Shown here: positions 32,062-41,448 of the stretch, piece after piece
Layout: each line of letters opens with the position of its first letter
How positions within the stretch are numbered: position 1 is the first letter of the stretch
Source: Streptomyces katrae
GTDB lineage: Bacteria; Actinomycetota; Actinomycetes; Streptomycetales; Streptomycetaceae
Reading direction: 5' to 3'
NCBI RefSeq assembly: GCF_002028425.1
Contig: NZ_CP020042.1
Location: forward strand, 5,555,560 to 5,619,559
Length of the DNA: 64,000 bases
Program-made: the position numbers and the translations under genes
The notes under the pieces: model-generated
Seen by the model: the letters and a program-made list of their open reading frames with translations, nothing else
The model's database searches: none
Told to the model about the DNA's origin: nothing

Positions 32062-32987
32062 CCGCCACCGCCGCGCCGCCGCAGACCGCCGCCCCGGCCG
32101 AGCCCCCGGTCCACCGGGCCTCGCTGCGCAAGCGCCTGATCCCGTACTGGCTGCTGCTCCCCGGCATCGTCTGGCTGCTCGTCTTCTTCGTGCTGCCGAT
32201 GGTCTACCAGGCCTCCACCTCGGTGCAGACCGGCTCCCTCGAAGAGGGCTTCAAGGTCACCTGGCACTTCCAGACCTACTGGGACGCCTTCACCGAGTAC
32301 CTCCCGCAGTTCCTGCGCTCCCTGGCCTACGCCGGCACCGCGACCGTGCTGTGCCTGCTGCTGGGCTACCCGCTGGCCTACCTGATCGCCTTCAAGGCGG
32401 GCCGCTGGCGCAACCTCCTGCTGGTCCTCGTCATCGCCCCGTTCTTCACGAGCTTCCTGATCCGCACCCTGGCCTGGAAGACGATCCTGGCCGACGGCAG
32501 CCCGGTCGTCGGAGTCCTCGACAAGATCGGCTTCCTGGACGTCACCAGCTGGCTCGGCATCACCGAGGGCAGCCGGGTACTGGCCACCCCGCTCGCGGTG
32601 GTCTGCGGTCTGACGTACAACTTCCTCCCCTTCATGATCCTGCCGCTCTACACCTCGCTGGAGCGCATCGACACCCGCCTCCACGAGGCCGCCGGCGACC
32701 TGTACGCGACCCCGGCCACGGTGTTCCGCAAGGTGACCTTCCCGCTCTCGATGCCGGGCGTGGTCTCCGGGACCCTGCTGACCTTCATCCCCGCGAGCGG
32801 CGACTACGTCAACGCCGAGCTCCTCGGCTCCACGGACACCCGGATGATCGGCAACGTCATCCAGTCGCAGTACCTGCGGATCCTCGACTACCCGACGGCG
32901 GCCGCGCTGTCCTTCATCCTCATGGCCATCGTGCTGATCATGGTCACCGTCTACATCCGCCGAGCGGGAACGGAGGACCTGGTCTGA
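32058..32987 (+). CDS. potB: Polyamine ABC transporter permease PotB
   Basis: The first membrane subunit of the polyamine importer, 309 residues with about six membrane segments. The EAA loop contacting the ATPase is in RLHEAAGDLYATPATVF. The N-terminal 25 residues are alanine/proline-rich and cytoplasmic. The GTG at 32058 overlaps the potA stop, and its own stop TGA shares a base with the ATG of potC, so the three genes are translationally coupled. Confidence 0.92.
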   Translation: MTATAAPPQTAAPAEPPVHRASLRKRLIPYWLLLPGIVWLLVFFVLPMVYQASTSVQTGSLEEGFKVTWHFQTYWDAFTEYLPQFLRSLAYAGTATVLCLLLGYPLAYLIAFKAGRWRNLLLVLVIAPFFTSFLIRTLAWKTILADGSPVVGVLDKIGFLDVTSWLGITEGSRVLATPLAVVCGLTYNFLPFMILPLYTSLERIDTRLHEAAGDLYATPATVFRKVTFPLSMPGVVSGTLLTFIPASGDYVNAELLGSTDTRMIGNVIQSQYLRILDYPTAAALSFILMAIVLIMVTVYIRRAGTEDLV

Positions 32988-33781
32988 TGCGTTGGCTCCG
33001 CCGCAATCTCGTCGTCATCGCCGGCCTCGGCACGCTCGCGTACCTGATCCTGCCGAACGTCGTCGTGACGGTCTTCTCCTTCAACAACCCCACCGGGCGC
33101 TTCAACTACGCCTGGCAGGAGTTCTCCCTCGACGCGTGGAAGGACCCGTGCGGGGTTGCCGACCTGTGCGGCTCCCTCTCGCTCTCCCTCCAGATCGCCC
33201 TGTGGGCCACCATCGGCGCCACCGTCCTCGGCACCGCCATAGCCTTCGCGCTGGTGCGCTACCGGTTCCGGGCGCGCGGGGCGGTCAACTCGCTGATCTT
33301 CCTGCCGATGGCCATGCCCGAGATCGTGATGGCCGCCTCGCTGCTCGCCCTGTTCCTCAACATGGGCATCCAGCTGGGCTTCTGGACCATCCTGATCGCC
33401 CACGTGATGTTCTGCCTCAGCTTCGTCGTCGCCGCCGTCAAGGCGCGCGTGCTGTCGATGGACCCGAGGCTGGAGGAAGCCGCCCGCGACCTCTACGCCG
33501 GGCCCGTGCAGACCTTCCTGCGCGTCACCCTGCCGATCGCGGCCCCCGGTATCGCGGCGGGAGCGCTGCTGTCCTTCGCGCTCTCGTTCGACGACTTCAT
33601 CATCACCAACTTCAACTCGGGCAACACCGTCACCTTCCCCATGTTCGTGTGGGGATCGGCCCAGCGCGGTACGCCCGTCCAGATCAACGTCATCGGCACG
33701 GCGATGTTCGTCATCGCGGTGCTGGTGGTCCTCGCCGGCCAGTGGGCCGGCAACCGCCGCAAGAAGGCACAACCGAAGTAG
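32987..33781 (+). CDS. potC: Polyamine ABC transporter permease PotC
   Basis: The second membrane subunit, 264 residues with about six membrane segments. The EAA loop is RLEEAARDLYAGPVQTF, followed by FALSFDDFIITNF, a segment characteristic of PotC. The ATG at 32987 overlaps the potB stop by one base. It ends with a short basic tail. The oxidase gene follows after 23 bases and is probably part of the same operon. Confidence 0.92.
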   Translation: MRWLRRNLVVIAGLGTLAYLILPNVVVTVFSFNNPTGRFNYAWQEFSLDAWKDPCGVADLCGSLSLSLQIALWATIGATVLGTAIAFALVRYRFRARGAVNSLIFLPMAMPEIVMAASLLALFLNMGIQLGFWTILIAHVMFCLSFVVAAVKARVLSMDPRLEEAARDLYAGPVQTFLRVTLPIAAPGIAAGALLSFALSFDDFIITNFNSGNTVTFPMFVWGSAQRGTPVQINVIGTAMFVIAVLVVLAGQWAGNRRKKAQPK

Positions 33782-33804
33782 ACCCCCGTAGGGAGTTGGA
33801 AGCC

Positions 33805-35223
33805 ATGGCCCCAGTCGCCATGCGTAGTGTTGCGAAATCCCTTTCCGAAGCGAAGCCGGTCTCGTACTGGCTGGACGACCCCGGCCGCCCCGGCCCGCAG
33901 CCGGCCCTCACCTCCGACGAGCGCTGCGACCTGCTGGTCGTCGGAGGCGGCTACAGCGGGCTGTGGACCGCGCTGCTCGCCAAGGAGCGCGACCCCGGCC
34001 GGGACGTCGTACTGATCGAGAGCAAGGAGGCGGGCTGGGCCGCCTCCGGCCGCAACGGCGGATTCTGCGCGGCCTCCCTCACCCACGGCTTCGCCAACGG
34101 GCTGGCCCGCTGGCCCGGTGAGCTGGCCAAGCTGGAGGAACTGGGCGCCCGCAACCTCGACGCCATCGAGGAGGCGGTCGCCCGCTACGGCATCGACTGC
34201 GACTTCGAGCGCACCGGCGAGATCGACGTGGCCACCGAGCCGCACCAGGTCGAGGAGCTGCGCGAACTGCACGAGGAGGCCCGCCGGCTCGGCCTCGCCG
34301 ACGGCTCCGAATGGCTGGAGGGCGAGGCCCTGCGCGCGGAGGTCAACTCCCCGACCTTCCTCGCGGGCCTGTGGGACCGCGAGGGCGTCGCCATGCTCAA
34401 CCCCGCCAAGCTGGCCTGGGGCCTGAAGCGGGCCTGCCTGGAGCAGGGCGTGCGGATCTACGAGAACACCCGCGGCCTGAAGATGGCCCGGGCGGGCGCC
34501 GCGATGACCGTGGAGACCCCGTACGGGACGATCCTGGCCCGCCGGGTCGCCCTGGGCACCAACATCTTCCCGTCGCTGGTCAAGCGCATCCGCCCGTTCA
34601 CCGTCCCGGTGTACGACTACGCGCTGATGACCGAGCCGCTGACGGAGGAGCAGCTGGCCTCCGTCGGCTGGAAGAACCGTCCCGGCCTGGGCGACAGCGC
34701 CAACCAGTTCCACTACTTCCGCATCACACGGGACAACCGCATCCTGTGGGGCGGCTACGACGCGATCTACCCCTACCGGGGCAAGCTCGACTCGGAGTAC
34801 GACCACCGCCCCGAGACCTACCTCAAGCTGGCGGAGCACTTCTTCACCGCCTTCCCGCAGCTGGAGGGGCTGCGCTTCAGCCACGCCTGGGGCGGGGCCA
34901 TCGACACCTGCTCCCGCTTCTCGGCGTTCTTCGGCACCGCGCACGCGGGCCGCGTCGCCTACGCCGCCGGCTACACCGGGCTCGGGGTGGGCGCCACCCG
35001 CTTCGGCGCCGACGTGATGCTGGACCTGCTGGACGGGCTGTCCACCGAGCGCACCCGGCTGGAGATGGTGAAGTCCAAGCCGATGCCCTTCCCGCCGGAG
35101 CCCCTGGCCTGGACCGGGATCGCCCTCACCAAGTGGTCCCTGGCCCGCGCCGACGCCCGGGGCGGCCACCGCAACCTGTGGCTGAAGACCCTGGACCGCT
35201 TCGGCCTCGGCTTCGACAGCTGA
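33805..35223 (+). CDS. FAD-dependent amine oxidase (DAO/PuuB-like)
   Basis: A D-amino-acid-oxidase-fold flavoenzyme of 472 residues. The FAD-binding Rossmann motif is LVVGGGYSGLWTALLAKE (about 44-61), followed by the glutamate in VVLIESKEAGWAASGRNGGFC, the pattern of gamma-glutamylputrescine oxidase and related enzymes. Its place at the end of the aldehyde dehydrogenase-potDABC set suggests oxidation of putrescine or a derivative to the aldehyde used by the dehydrogenase at 28004. No gamma-glutamylputrescine synthetase gene is in this window, so the exact substrate is open. ATG 33805 is preceded by GGGAG. Confidence 0.88.
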   Translation: MAPVAMRSVAKSLSEAKPVSYWLDDPGRPGPQPALTSDERCDLLVVGGGYSGLWTALLAKERDPGRDVVLIESKEAGWAASGRNGGFCAASLTHGFANGLARWPGELAKLEELGARNLDAIEEAVARYGIDCDFERTGEIDVATEPHQVEELRELHEEARRLGLADGSEWLEGEALRAEVNSPTFLAGLWDREGVAMLNPAKLAWGLKRACLEQGVRIYENTRGLKMARAGAAMTVETPYGTILARRVALGTNIFPSLVKRIRPFTVPVYDYALMTEPLTEEQLASVGWKNRPGLGDSANQFHYFRITRDNRILWGGYDAIYPYRGKLDSEYDHRPETYLKLAEHFFTAFPQLEGLRFSHAWGGAIDTCSRFSAFFGTAHAGRVAYAAGYTGLGVGATRFGADVMLDLLDGLSTERTRLEMVKSKPMPFPPEPLAWTGIALTKWSLARADARGGHRNLWLKTLDRFGLGFDS

Positions 35224-35250
35224 GGACGCGATCGGGCGCCGTCGGACGCG

Positions 35251-35274
35251 CCCCGGCGCCTGCCCGCGCCGGGG
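35251..35274 (+). terminator. Probable terminator of the pot operon
   Basis: CCCCGGCGC (35251-35259) pairs with GCGCCGGGG (35266-35274) around a six-base loop, 28 bases after the oxidase stop. There is no U-run. Confidence 0.6.
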
Positions 35275-35387
35275 CCGGCGACCGGGATCACCTCCATGGA
35301 GTAACGCGACCCGCGTCATAGCCCCGCCCGGCCCCGCTCTCTCCCGGTGAGACACCCTCACACCGCGAGACGAACGGAGGCCGGGCG

Positions 35388-35858
35388 ATGGCGTTCCCGG
35401 AGACCAGGACGGCAGTGGAGTGGCTGGCGGCGGCCGCGCCGGATCCGGAAGCCTGCCGGTGGGACTGGGAGCGCAGCCCGCTCGGGGTCGCCCTCCTGCC
35501 CGCCGGGCGGCACTGGGACCTGCTGATCACCCCCGGCGGGCTGGGCGGGGCCGCCCTCGGAGTGCTGCGCCGGCTGCCCGCCCCGCCCGGACCCGTGCTC
35601 GCCGGAGGCCGCACCGACCGCCTGGGCTTCTTCGTCCCGCCGGGCACCGCCGCCCACTGGACCGGCACGGGCGTACGGGGCGCGGGGCGCGGGAGCTGGA
35701 TCGCGGTCCCCTACCCGGGCCGGGCGACGGGCGGTCCGCGCTGGCTGCAACTCCCGGACGGCCGGGGCACCCTGACGGACCCGGCACTGCTGGAGCTGGC
35801 CCTGCACGAGGCGGCGGGGCGGGCCCTGGAGGGCGAGCGGGGAGGCGGCCGTGCGTGA
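35388..35858 (+). CDS. Hypothetical protein, primase/polymerase-N-domain-like
   Basis: A 156-residue cytoplasmic protein. The pattern AVEWLAAAAPDPEACRWDWERSP, then GRHWDLLITPGGLGGAAL, and GRTDRLGFFVPPGTAAHW recalls the small stand-alone proteins annotated in Streptomyces as bifunctional DNA primase/polymerase N-terminal-like. No complete catalytic site is seen, so a DNA-synthetic role is not supported. ATG 35388 is preceded by GGAGG at 35376-35380. It is followed by the decayed chitinase gene in the same direction, with a DasR-like site starting 18 bases after its stop. Confidence 0.65.
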   Translation: MAFPETRTAVEWLAAAAPDPEACRWDWERSPLGVALLPAGRHWDLLITPGGLGGAALGVLRRLPAPPGPVLAGGRTDRLGFFVPPGTAAHWTGTGVRGAGRGSWIAVPYPGRATGGPRWLQLPDGRGTLTDPALLELALHEAAGRALEGERGGGRA

Positions 35859-35862
35859 AGCC

Positions 35863-35891
35863 TTGACAGGGGGATTGGTCTGGACCATGTT
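35863..35891 (+). promoter_or_regulatory. Chitinase-type promoter with DasR-like operator
   Basis: A consensus -35 TTGACA (35863-35868) is followed by TGGTCTGGACCA (35876-35887), a near-perfect match to the DasR-responsive element (core TGGTCTAGACCA), overlapping the likely -10 area. Streptomyces chitinase promoters carry exactly this type of site. The only gene it can drive is the broken chitinase at 35931. Confidence 0.7.
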
Positions 35892-35930
35892 GGCCCGGAT
35901 CCTCCATCCCCCAACGATCCGGAGGCACTT

Positions 35931-36461
35931 GTGCGCAGACCCCTGCCCCTCCTGGCCGCCGCCGCCCTCCGCGCCACCCCGGCCGGCCAGGGCAACGCCC
36001 GCGGCGCCCAGGCCGTCACCGTCGCACCGGACTCCGCGTACACCCTCAGCGCCTGGGTGCAGGGCGCCTACGTCTGCCTCGGCGCGAGGACTACAACTCC
36101 GGCCCGGTCATGGGCCTGGACGGCCAGTACCACTCCATGGGCGGAGCCGACTTCCACACGGCGATGACCGACATGCTCCTCACCGGCTTCCCGGTCGCGG
36201 GGAACGCCCCGCGTCTTCCCGCCCCTGCGCCCGGACCAGGTCGCCATCGGCCTCCCGGCCACCCCGAACGCGGGCAACGGCCACACCCCGCCGGCGGAGG
36301 TGACCGAGACCCTGGACTGTCTGACCAGGCACACGGACTGCGGCACCTACCAGCCCCACGGCACCTGGGCCGTCCTGCGCGGGCTGATGACCTGGTCCGT
36401 CAACTGGGACCGCTTCGGCGGCTGGGAGTTCAGCCGGAACTTCGACGCGTACTTCGGCTGA
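35931..36461 (+). pseudogene. Decayed secreted GH18 chitinase
   Basis: A GTG at 35931 with GGAGG upstream starts a signal-peptide-like stretch and then part of a carbohydrate-binding module (VAPDSAYTLSAWVQGAYVCLGA). At about 36084-36088 the sequence jumps, with a frame change, into the C-terminal part of a family 18 chitinase: EDYNSGPVMGLDGQYHSMGG, then ADFHTAMTDMLLTGFP. Most of the catalytic barrel, including the DGxDxDxE motif, is absent. A second shift, consistent with one extra C in the run 36207-36210, returns to the first frame: FPPLRPDQVAIGLPA to the end TWSVNWDRFGGWEFS and a TGA at 36459. No active enzyme can be made. Confidence 0.85.
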
Positions 36462-37224
36462 CCGCCCACCGCACGCCCAGCAGCAGGGGGGCGCACATCA
36501 GGAGGCTGGCCAGGACGTCCAGCGGCCAGTGGAAGCCCCGCACCACCAGGCCCGCCGCGGTCAGGGCCGTCAGGGCCGCCGCGGCGGGCAGGGGCCAGCG
36601 GCGGCGGGTGTGCGGGGTGAGGAGGAGGGCCGCGGCCGTGTAGGCCGTCAGGGCCGTGGCCGTGTGGCCGGAGGGGTAGTAGCCGGCGGCCCAGGGCTCC
36701 AGCGGGCCCGGGCGGGCGGTCCACTCCTTGAGGGGCACGATCAGCGCCGGCACCACGGCCATCGCCAGACCGGCCGCGAGGGCGGCGAGGCGGTGGCCGC
36801 GCCGGACGGCGTACGCCATGGCCAGGACGAGGACGGGAACGGCGACCTCGACGTTCCCGAGGTCCGCGAGGCGCTCGGTGGCGGCGTCGGGGACGGTGCG
36901 CACCAGGGCGTGGCTCAGCTCCTGATCCGGCGTCAGCAGTGGGCCCCCGTCGAGGACCTGCCAGGTGATCAGGGCGAAGAGGGCGGCGCAGACGGCCGCC
37001 AGGAGGAGGGGGAGGAAGGGGAGGGAAGAGGCCGGCCGTCCCGGAACGGGGGGGATGGTTCCGGGACGGCCGCCCGGATCGGGTTGCCGTGCGCCCCGGG
37101 GGGTTTGGGGCGGACGGCCGTCCGATCGGAGAGGAGTGTGCGCGAACGCATGCCCAGTACGGCGCTGGGGAAGCCCTGTACCGGTTTCGCCCCCGGTTGC
37201 CCGGGAGCGGTCTGTCTCACTCAT
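36430..37224 (-). CDS. PAP2-family membrane phosphatase
   Basis: A 264-residue membrane phosphatase of the PAP2/undecaprenyl-pyrophosphatase type with about six membrane segments after a hydrophilic N-terminus of about 60 residues. Motifs are KEWTARPGP (motif 1), YYPSGHTATA (motif 2, with the active-site histidine) and RGFHWPLDV (motif 3, with the nucleophilic histidine and aspartate). It probably dephosphorylates a lipid phosphate at the outer membrane face. ATG 37224 (MSETDRSRA) is chosen. The 3' end overlaps the decayed chitinase by 32 bases on the opposite strand. Confidence 0.88.
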   Translation of the reverse strand: MSETDRSRATGGETGTGLPQRRTGHAFAHTPLRSDGRPPQTPRGARQPDPGGRPGTIPPVPGRPASSLPFLPLLLAAVCAALFALITWQVLDGGPLLTPDQELSHALVRTVPDAATERLADLGNVEVAVPVLVLAMAYAVRRGHRLAALAAGLAMAVVPALIVPLKEWTARPGPLEPWAAGYYPSGHTATALTAYTAAALLLTPHTRRRWPLPAAAALTALTAAGLVVRGFHWPLDVLASLLMCAPLLLGVRWAVSRSTRRSSG

Positions 37225-37357
37225 CTGCAGAAACCGTACGGCAGCCGAAGGGGGACCGACAGCAGGAACGGCCTCTTGCCATCGGCCCCCCACACCTTCT
37301 TCACAGCGCCCGACCGTTACCGGCGGTACCGGCGGGCTCCTGTGTTCGGCGGTTCGC

Positions 37358-38704
37358 TCAGACGTCCGTGCCGATGGCCGCGAACGCCGCCTCGATGAGG
37401 TCCAGGCCCTCGTTCAGCAGCTCGTCGCTGATGACCAGCGGCGGCAGGAAGCGCAGCACGTTGCCGTAGGTGCCGCAGGTGAGGACGAGCAGGCCCTCGG
37501 CGTGGCAGGCCTTGGCGAGCGCGCCGGCCGCCTCCGGGAACGGGGTCTTGGACGCGGGGTCCTTGACGAGCTCGATCGCGATCATGGCGCCGCGGCCGCG
37601 GATGTCGCCGATGATGTCGTACTTCTCCTGCATCGCGGACAGGCGCGACTTCATGATGGACTCGATGTTCTTCGCCTTGGCGTTGAGGTCGAGCTCCTTC
37701 ATGGTCTCGATGGAGCCCAGCGCGCCGGCGCAGGCCACCGGGTTGCCGCCGTAGGTGCCGCCCAGACCGCCCGCGTGCGCGGCGTCCATGATCTCGGCGC
37801 GTCCCGTCACGGCGGCGAGCGGCAGACCGCCCGCGATGCCCTTGGCGGTGGTCATCAGGTCCGGGACGATGCCCTCGTCCTCGCACGCGAACCACTGGCC
37901 GGTGCGGCAGAAGCCGGACTGGATCTCGTCGGCGACGAAGACGATGCCGTTCTCGTTGGCGAACTTCACGATCGCCGGGAGGAAGCCCTTGGCCGGCTCG
38001 ATGAAGCCGCCCTCGCCGAGGACCGGCTCGATGATGATCGCGGCGACGTTCTCGGCGCCGATCTGCTTGGTGATCTGGTCGATCGCCTGGGCGGCGGCCT
38101 CGGGGCCGCAGTTCTCGGCACCGGTGGGCCAGCGGTAGCCGTAGGCGACCGGGACGCGGTAGACCTCGGGGGCGAACGGGCCGAAGCCCTGCTTGTACGG
38201 CATGTTCTTCGCCGTCAGCGCCATCGTGAGGTTGGTACGGCCGTGGTAGCCGTGGTCGAAGACAACGACGGCCTGGCGCTTGGTGTACGCACGGGCGATC
38301 TTGACGGCGTTCTCGACGGCCTCGGCGCCCGAGTTGAACAGGGCCGACTTCTTGGCGTGGGTGCCCGGGGTCAGCTCGGCGAGGGCCTCGCAGACCTCGA
38401 CGTAACCCTCGTAGGGGGTGACCATGAAGCAGGTGTGGGTGAAGTCGGCGAGCTGCGCGGAGGCGCGGCGCACGACGGCCTCGGCGGAGGCGCCGACGGA
38501 GGTCACGGCGATGCCGGAGCCGAAGTCGATCAGGCGGTTGCCGTCGACGTCCTCGATGATGCCGCCGCCCGCGCGCGCCGTGAAGACGGGGAGCACGGAG
38601 CCCACGCCGCCGGCCACCGTCGAAAGGCGGCGGGCCTGAAGCTCCTGCGACTTGGGGCCGGGGATCGCGGTGACGATGCGGCGCTCCTGCGGGACAGCGG
38701 TCAT
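37358..38704 (-). CDS. gabT: 4-aminobutyrate aminotransferase
   Basis: Converts GABA and 2-oxoglutarate to succinic semialdehyde and glutamate. The 448-residue class III aminotransferase has the phosphate-binding SGAEAVENAVK, the pyridine-contacting aspartate in VFVADEIQSGFCRTG, and the cofactor lysine in MTTAKGIAGGLP. It resembles actinobacterial GabT closely, starting MTAVPQERRIVTAIPGPKS. ATG 38704 is well placed. It consumes the product of the two gamma-aminobutyraldehyde dehydrogenases and feeds the dehydrogenase at 43256-44701. It is transcribed divergently from the ATP-binding membrane protein gene. Confidence 0.93.
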   Translation of the reverse strand: MTAVPQERRIVTAIPGPKSQELQARRLSTVAGGVGSVLPVFTARAGGGIIEDVDGNRLIDFGSGIAVTSVGASAEAVVRRASAQLADFTHTCFMVTPYEGYVEVCEALAELTPGTHAKKSALFNSGAEAVENAVKIARAYTKRQAVVVFDHGYHGRTNLTMALTAKNMPYKQGFGPFAPEVYRVPVAYGYRWPTGAENCGPEAAAQAIDQITKQIGAENVAAIIIEPVLGEGGFIEPAKGFLPAIVKFANENGIVFVADEIQSGFCRTGQWFACEDEGIVPDLMTTAKGIAGGLPLAAVTGRAEIMDAAHAGGLGGTYGGNPVACAGALGSIETMKELDLNAKAKNIESIMKSRLSAMQEKYDIIGDIRGRGAMIAIELVKDPASKTPFPEAAGALAKACHAEGLLVLTCGTYGNVLRFLPPLVISDELLNEGLDLIEAAFAAIGTDV

Positions 38705-38948
38705 AGAGGGCTCCCTGGGGGGTGGTTTCGGACGCACTTGTGTCTTTGTCCGCAGGCTAGGCCCGGGGGAGGGGGTAGGGCATGCTCCGTTAGGGAGTGG
38801 TGTCCGCGTGTCCTTGTCCGTGGCGGCCATAGAAGGGCGCGGCGCGTGGGCCGTGGATCCCGCCGGGGTGCGGGCCCAAGTGGCGGGCCGGGCACTAGAT
38901 TGAGCGCCGCGGCGTTACAGGGAACGGCAGGGCAGGGGGCAGGGGTTC

Positions 38949-41312
38949 ATGGACAGCGAGGGCACCTACGACGGACGGGCGACCCGCGCGGGGCACGTCC
39001 CCCGCCCGGCCGCACCCGCCCAGGCCCCGCCCAAGCCACGGCACGCGCCGACGGTCGGATCCCCGCTCGCGGACTGGCTCCGCACGCCGCGCCCGCAGGC
39101 GGAGCCGGGGGTGTGGCGGTTCGGGTACGTGCCGCGCAAGGGGAGCGAGGCGGATCCCGTCAGCGACCGGTCGCTGCTGAGCGGGGCGGTCATCTCCTTC
39201 CTGGCGTGCGTGCTGGTGTGGTCCCTGCTGACCAATGGCTACATCCCCTACATCGAGGTCCCGCTCAAACTCTTCACGCCTCGGGACTGGTGGGAGCTCG
39301 GAGGCGGCGCCGTGGATCACAGGGGCCAGGCCGCCCAACAGGTCTACGAGCTGCTCCTGACGGCGGGGCTGGTGGCCTGGTTCAGCCGCCTCGGGGCCTG
39401 GGGGACGGCCTTCGACCGGCTCGTTGCCGCCCGGGGCGGGCACGCCCGCAAGATGGGCGCTGTCACCGGTGGCCTGCTCGTGGCCCTGCTCATCTGGACC
39501 CATACCGTGCCTGCGGATGCCCTGTTCTTCGCGCACCTCCCGTACAAGGACATGTCGCCGACACTGGGGCTCGTGCTCAGCCTGTTGCTGAACGTTCTCC
39601 TTTACGGCCCCGTCGCCCTGTATTTCACCCGCCTGGGAGGGTGGTGGGGGGCGAAGGCCGTCGGGCGCGGAGCGGCGATGCCGGGGAAGGGGGCCGCGCC
39701 CGCGCCGTCCGCTCCCGGTCCGGTCGAGCCCGGCTCGCCCGCCGACCCCGCCGAATGGCCCGAGCTGCGGGACGCCGGGCTCGGGGACGTGGCCCGGCGG
39801 CTCGGGGGGGAGGTGCTCGGGGGGCGGATGAACGACGTGGACTACGCGCGGATCCGGCGGGCCTGGGAGTCCGTGCGGGCCGACCCCGCCCGGCTGCCCG
39901 CCTTCGCCGACGCCGTCCGCGACCAGGGCGCCGCCGCCTGCGTCCACCCTTCCGGCGACCGCGACCTGCCCGTGCGGGCCGCCCGGCACGACCTCCTCGC
40001 CCGCCAGGTGCTCCTCGGCACCGTCGAGGACGGCGAGCGCAACCCCTACGCCCGCCGCGGCACCGGCCTCGCCCTCGGCCCCGACGTGCTCGGGACCTCC
40101 CTGCTGGCCGTCGGCCCTTCCGGCAGCGGCAAGACCGCCCGCCTGGTGCGGCCCGTCGTGGAGTCCCTGGCTCTCCAGGCGCTGGCCGGCCAGGCCGCCG
40201 TCGTCGCCGTCGGCGCGGCCGGCTCCCGGCTCGGCCCCGACGAGGCCTACGACATCGTGGTCCGCGTCGGCGACCCCGAATCCGTCCACGACCTCGACCT
40301 CTACGGCGGCACCGGCGACTGCGACGAGGCCGCCGCCCTCCTCGCCGAGGCCCTCGTCGCCGACGTCCCCGGCGCCGACGTGCGCCGCGCCGCCACCGCC
40401 CTCGCCCAGCTGCTCGGCCCGTTCCGCGCCGCGCACGGTCGCTTCCCCGCCGTGCCCGAGCTGCGCGAGCTGCTCGACGGGGTGCCCGGCGCCGTCACCT
40501 CCCTGCGCCAGGCCCTGGAGGGCGCCGGGCAGCAGGCGATGCTCCGCGAGCTCGACGCGCGCGAGCGCCAGTACGGGGCCCACGGCGACCCCGGCCCGGC
40601 CCTCGCCGACCGGATCGCCCTGCTCGACCGGCCCGCCTTCGCCGGGTTCTTCGACACCACCGGCCGCGCCCGGCCCTTCTCCCTGCGCACCCTCGAACAC
40701 CCCGTCCGGGTCCGCGTGGACCTGCCCGAACGCGGGCACGCCGAAGCCTCCCGGATGCTGGCCCGGCTGCTGCTCGCGCAGTTCAACGCCTCCGTCGCCG
40801 CCCGCGCCGACCGCTCCCTGTTCGCCTTCCTCGCCCTCGACGACGCCTCCCACACCCTGACGCCGGAGACCGTCCGCGGACTCCAGCGGCTGCGCTCGGT
40901 GAACGCCGGGGTCCTGCTCGCGCTGCGCTCGCTGGACGACGTACCGGAGGCCCTGCGCACCCCGCTGCTGGGGGCGGTCGGCTGCCGGATGGCGTTCTCC
41001 GGGGTGACCACCTGGGACGGGCAGCGCTTCGCCGACGCCTGGGGCACCGAGTGGGTCGAGACCCGCGACGTCACCCACCGGACCGTCTTCGCCGACCAGC
41101 CGCTGACCCGGGCCATCCACGCCTTCCGCAAGATGGTCACCGGAAAAGCGGTGACCACCGACGCGGTCACCGTCCGCCAGGTGGAGCGCGAGCGCTGGTC
41201 CGCCTCCGACCTGGCACACGCCGTACCGCCCGGCTGCGCGGTGCTGTCCCTCACCTCCGTCCGGGGGGAACGTGCAGCTCCGCTTCTGCTCCGGCTGGCC
41301 GGAACGGGCTGA
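38949..41312 (+). CDS. Large membrane-anchored ATP/GTP-binding protein
   Basis: A 787-residue protein of unknown role. A proline-rich cytoplasmic N-terminus (1-70) is followed by about four membrane segments (roughly 78-96, 130-150, 172-190, 205-228), then a large cytoplasmic ATPase region. Walker A is GPSGSGKT at about 389-396, and a likely Walker B is LFAFLALDDAS near 620. The layout of membrane anchor plus FtsK/TraD-like ATPase resembles coupling or secretion ATPases, but no conjugation genes are nearby. A TAGATT -10-like element lies at 38896-38901, and the gene is divergent from gabT. A conserved actinobacterial family is likely. Confidence 0.75.
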   Translation: MDSEGTYDGRATRAGHVPRPAAPAQAPPKPRHAPTVGSPLADWLRTPRPQAEPGVWRFGYVPRKGSEADPVSDRSLLSGAVISFLACVLVWSLLTNGYIPYIEVPLKLFTPRDWWELGGGAVDHRGQAAQQVYELLLTAGLVAWFSRLGAWGTAFDRLVAARGGHARKMGAVTGGLLVALLIWTHTVPADALFFAHLPYKDMSPTLGLVLSLLLNVLLYGPVALYFTRLGGWWGAKAVGRGAAMPGKGAAPAPSAPGPVEPGSPADPAEWPELRDAGLGDVARRLGGEVLGGRMNDVDYARIRRAWESVRADPARLPAFADAVRDQGAAACVHPSGDRDLPVRAARHDLLARQVLLGTVEDGERNPYARRGTGLALGPDVLGTSLLAVGPSGSGKTARLVRPVVESLALQALAGQAAVVAVGAAGSRLGPDEAYDIVVRVGDPESVHDLDLYGGTGDCDEAAALLAEALVADVPGADVRRAATALAQLLGPFRAAHGRFPAVPELRELLDGVPGAVTSLRQALEGAGQQAMLRELDARERQYGAHGDPGPALADRIALLDRPAFAGFFDTTGRARPFSLRTLEHPVRVRVDLPERGHAEASRMLARLLLAQFNASVAARADRSLFAFLALDDASHTLTPETVRGLQRLRSVNAGVLLALRSLDDVPEALRTPLLGAVGCRMAFSGVTTWDGQRFADAWGTEWVETRDVTHRTVFADQPLTRAIHAFRKMVTGKAVTTDAVTVRQVERERWSASDLAHAVPPGCAVLSLTSVRGERAAPLLLRLAGTG

Positions 41313-41448
41313 GAGAACCCGTACGGGGTGGCAGAATCGAGAGGGGCCGTTCGTACGACTTGGAGAAATCCCCGGACCGGGGGAGCCCAGGATCGAGGAC
41401 GCTCCTTCCTCCGCTCCCCGCCCTCCCCCCGAAGGCCCCTGGTACCCG

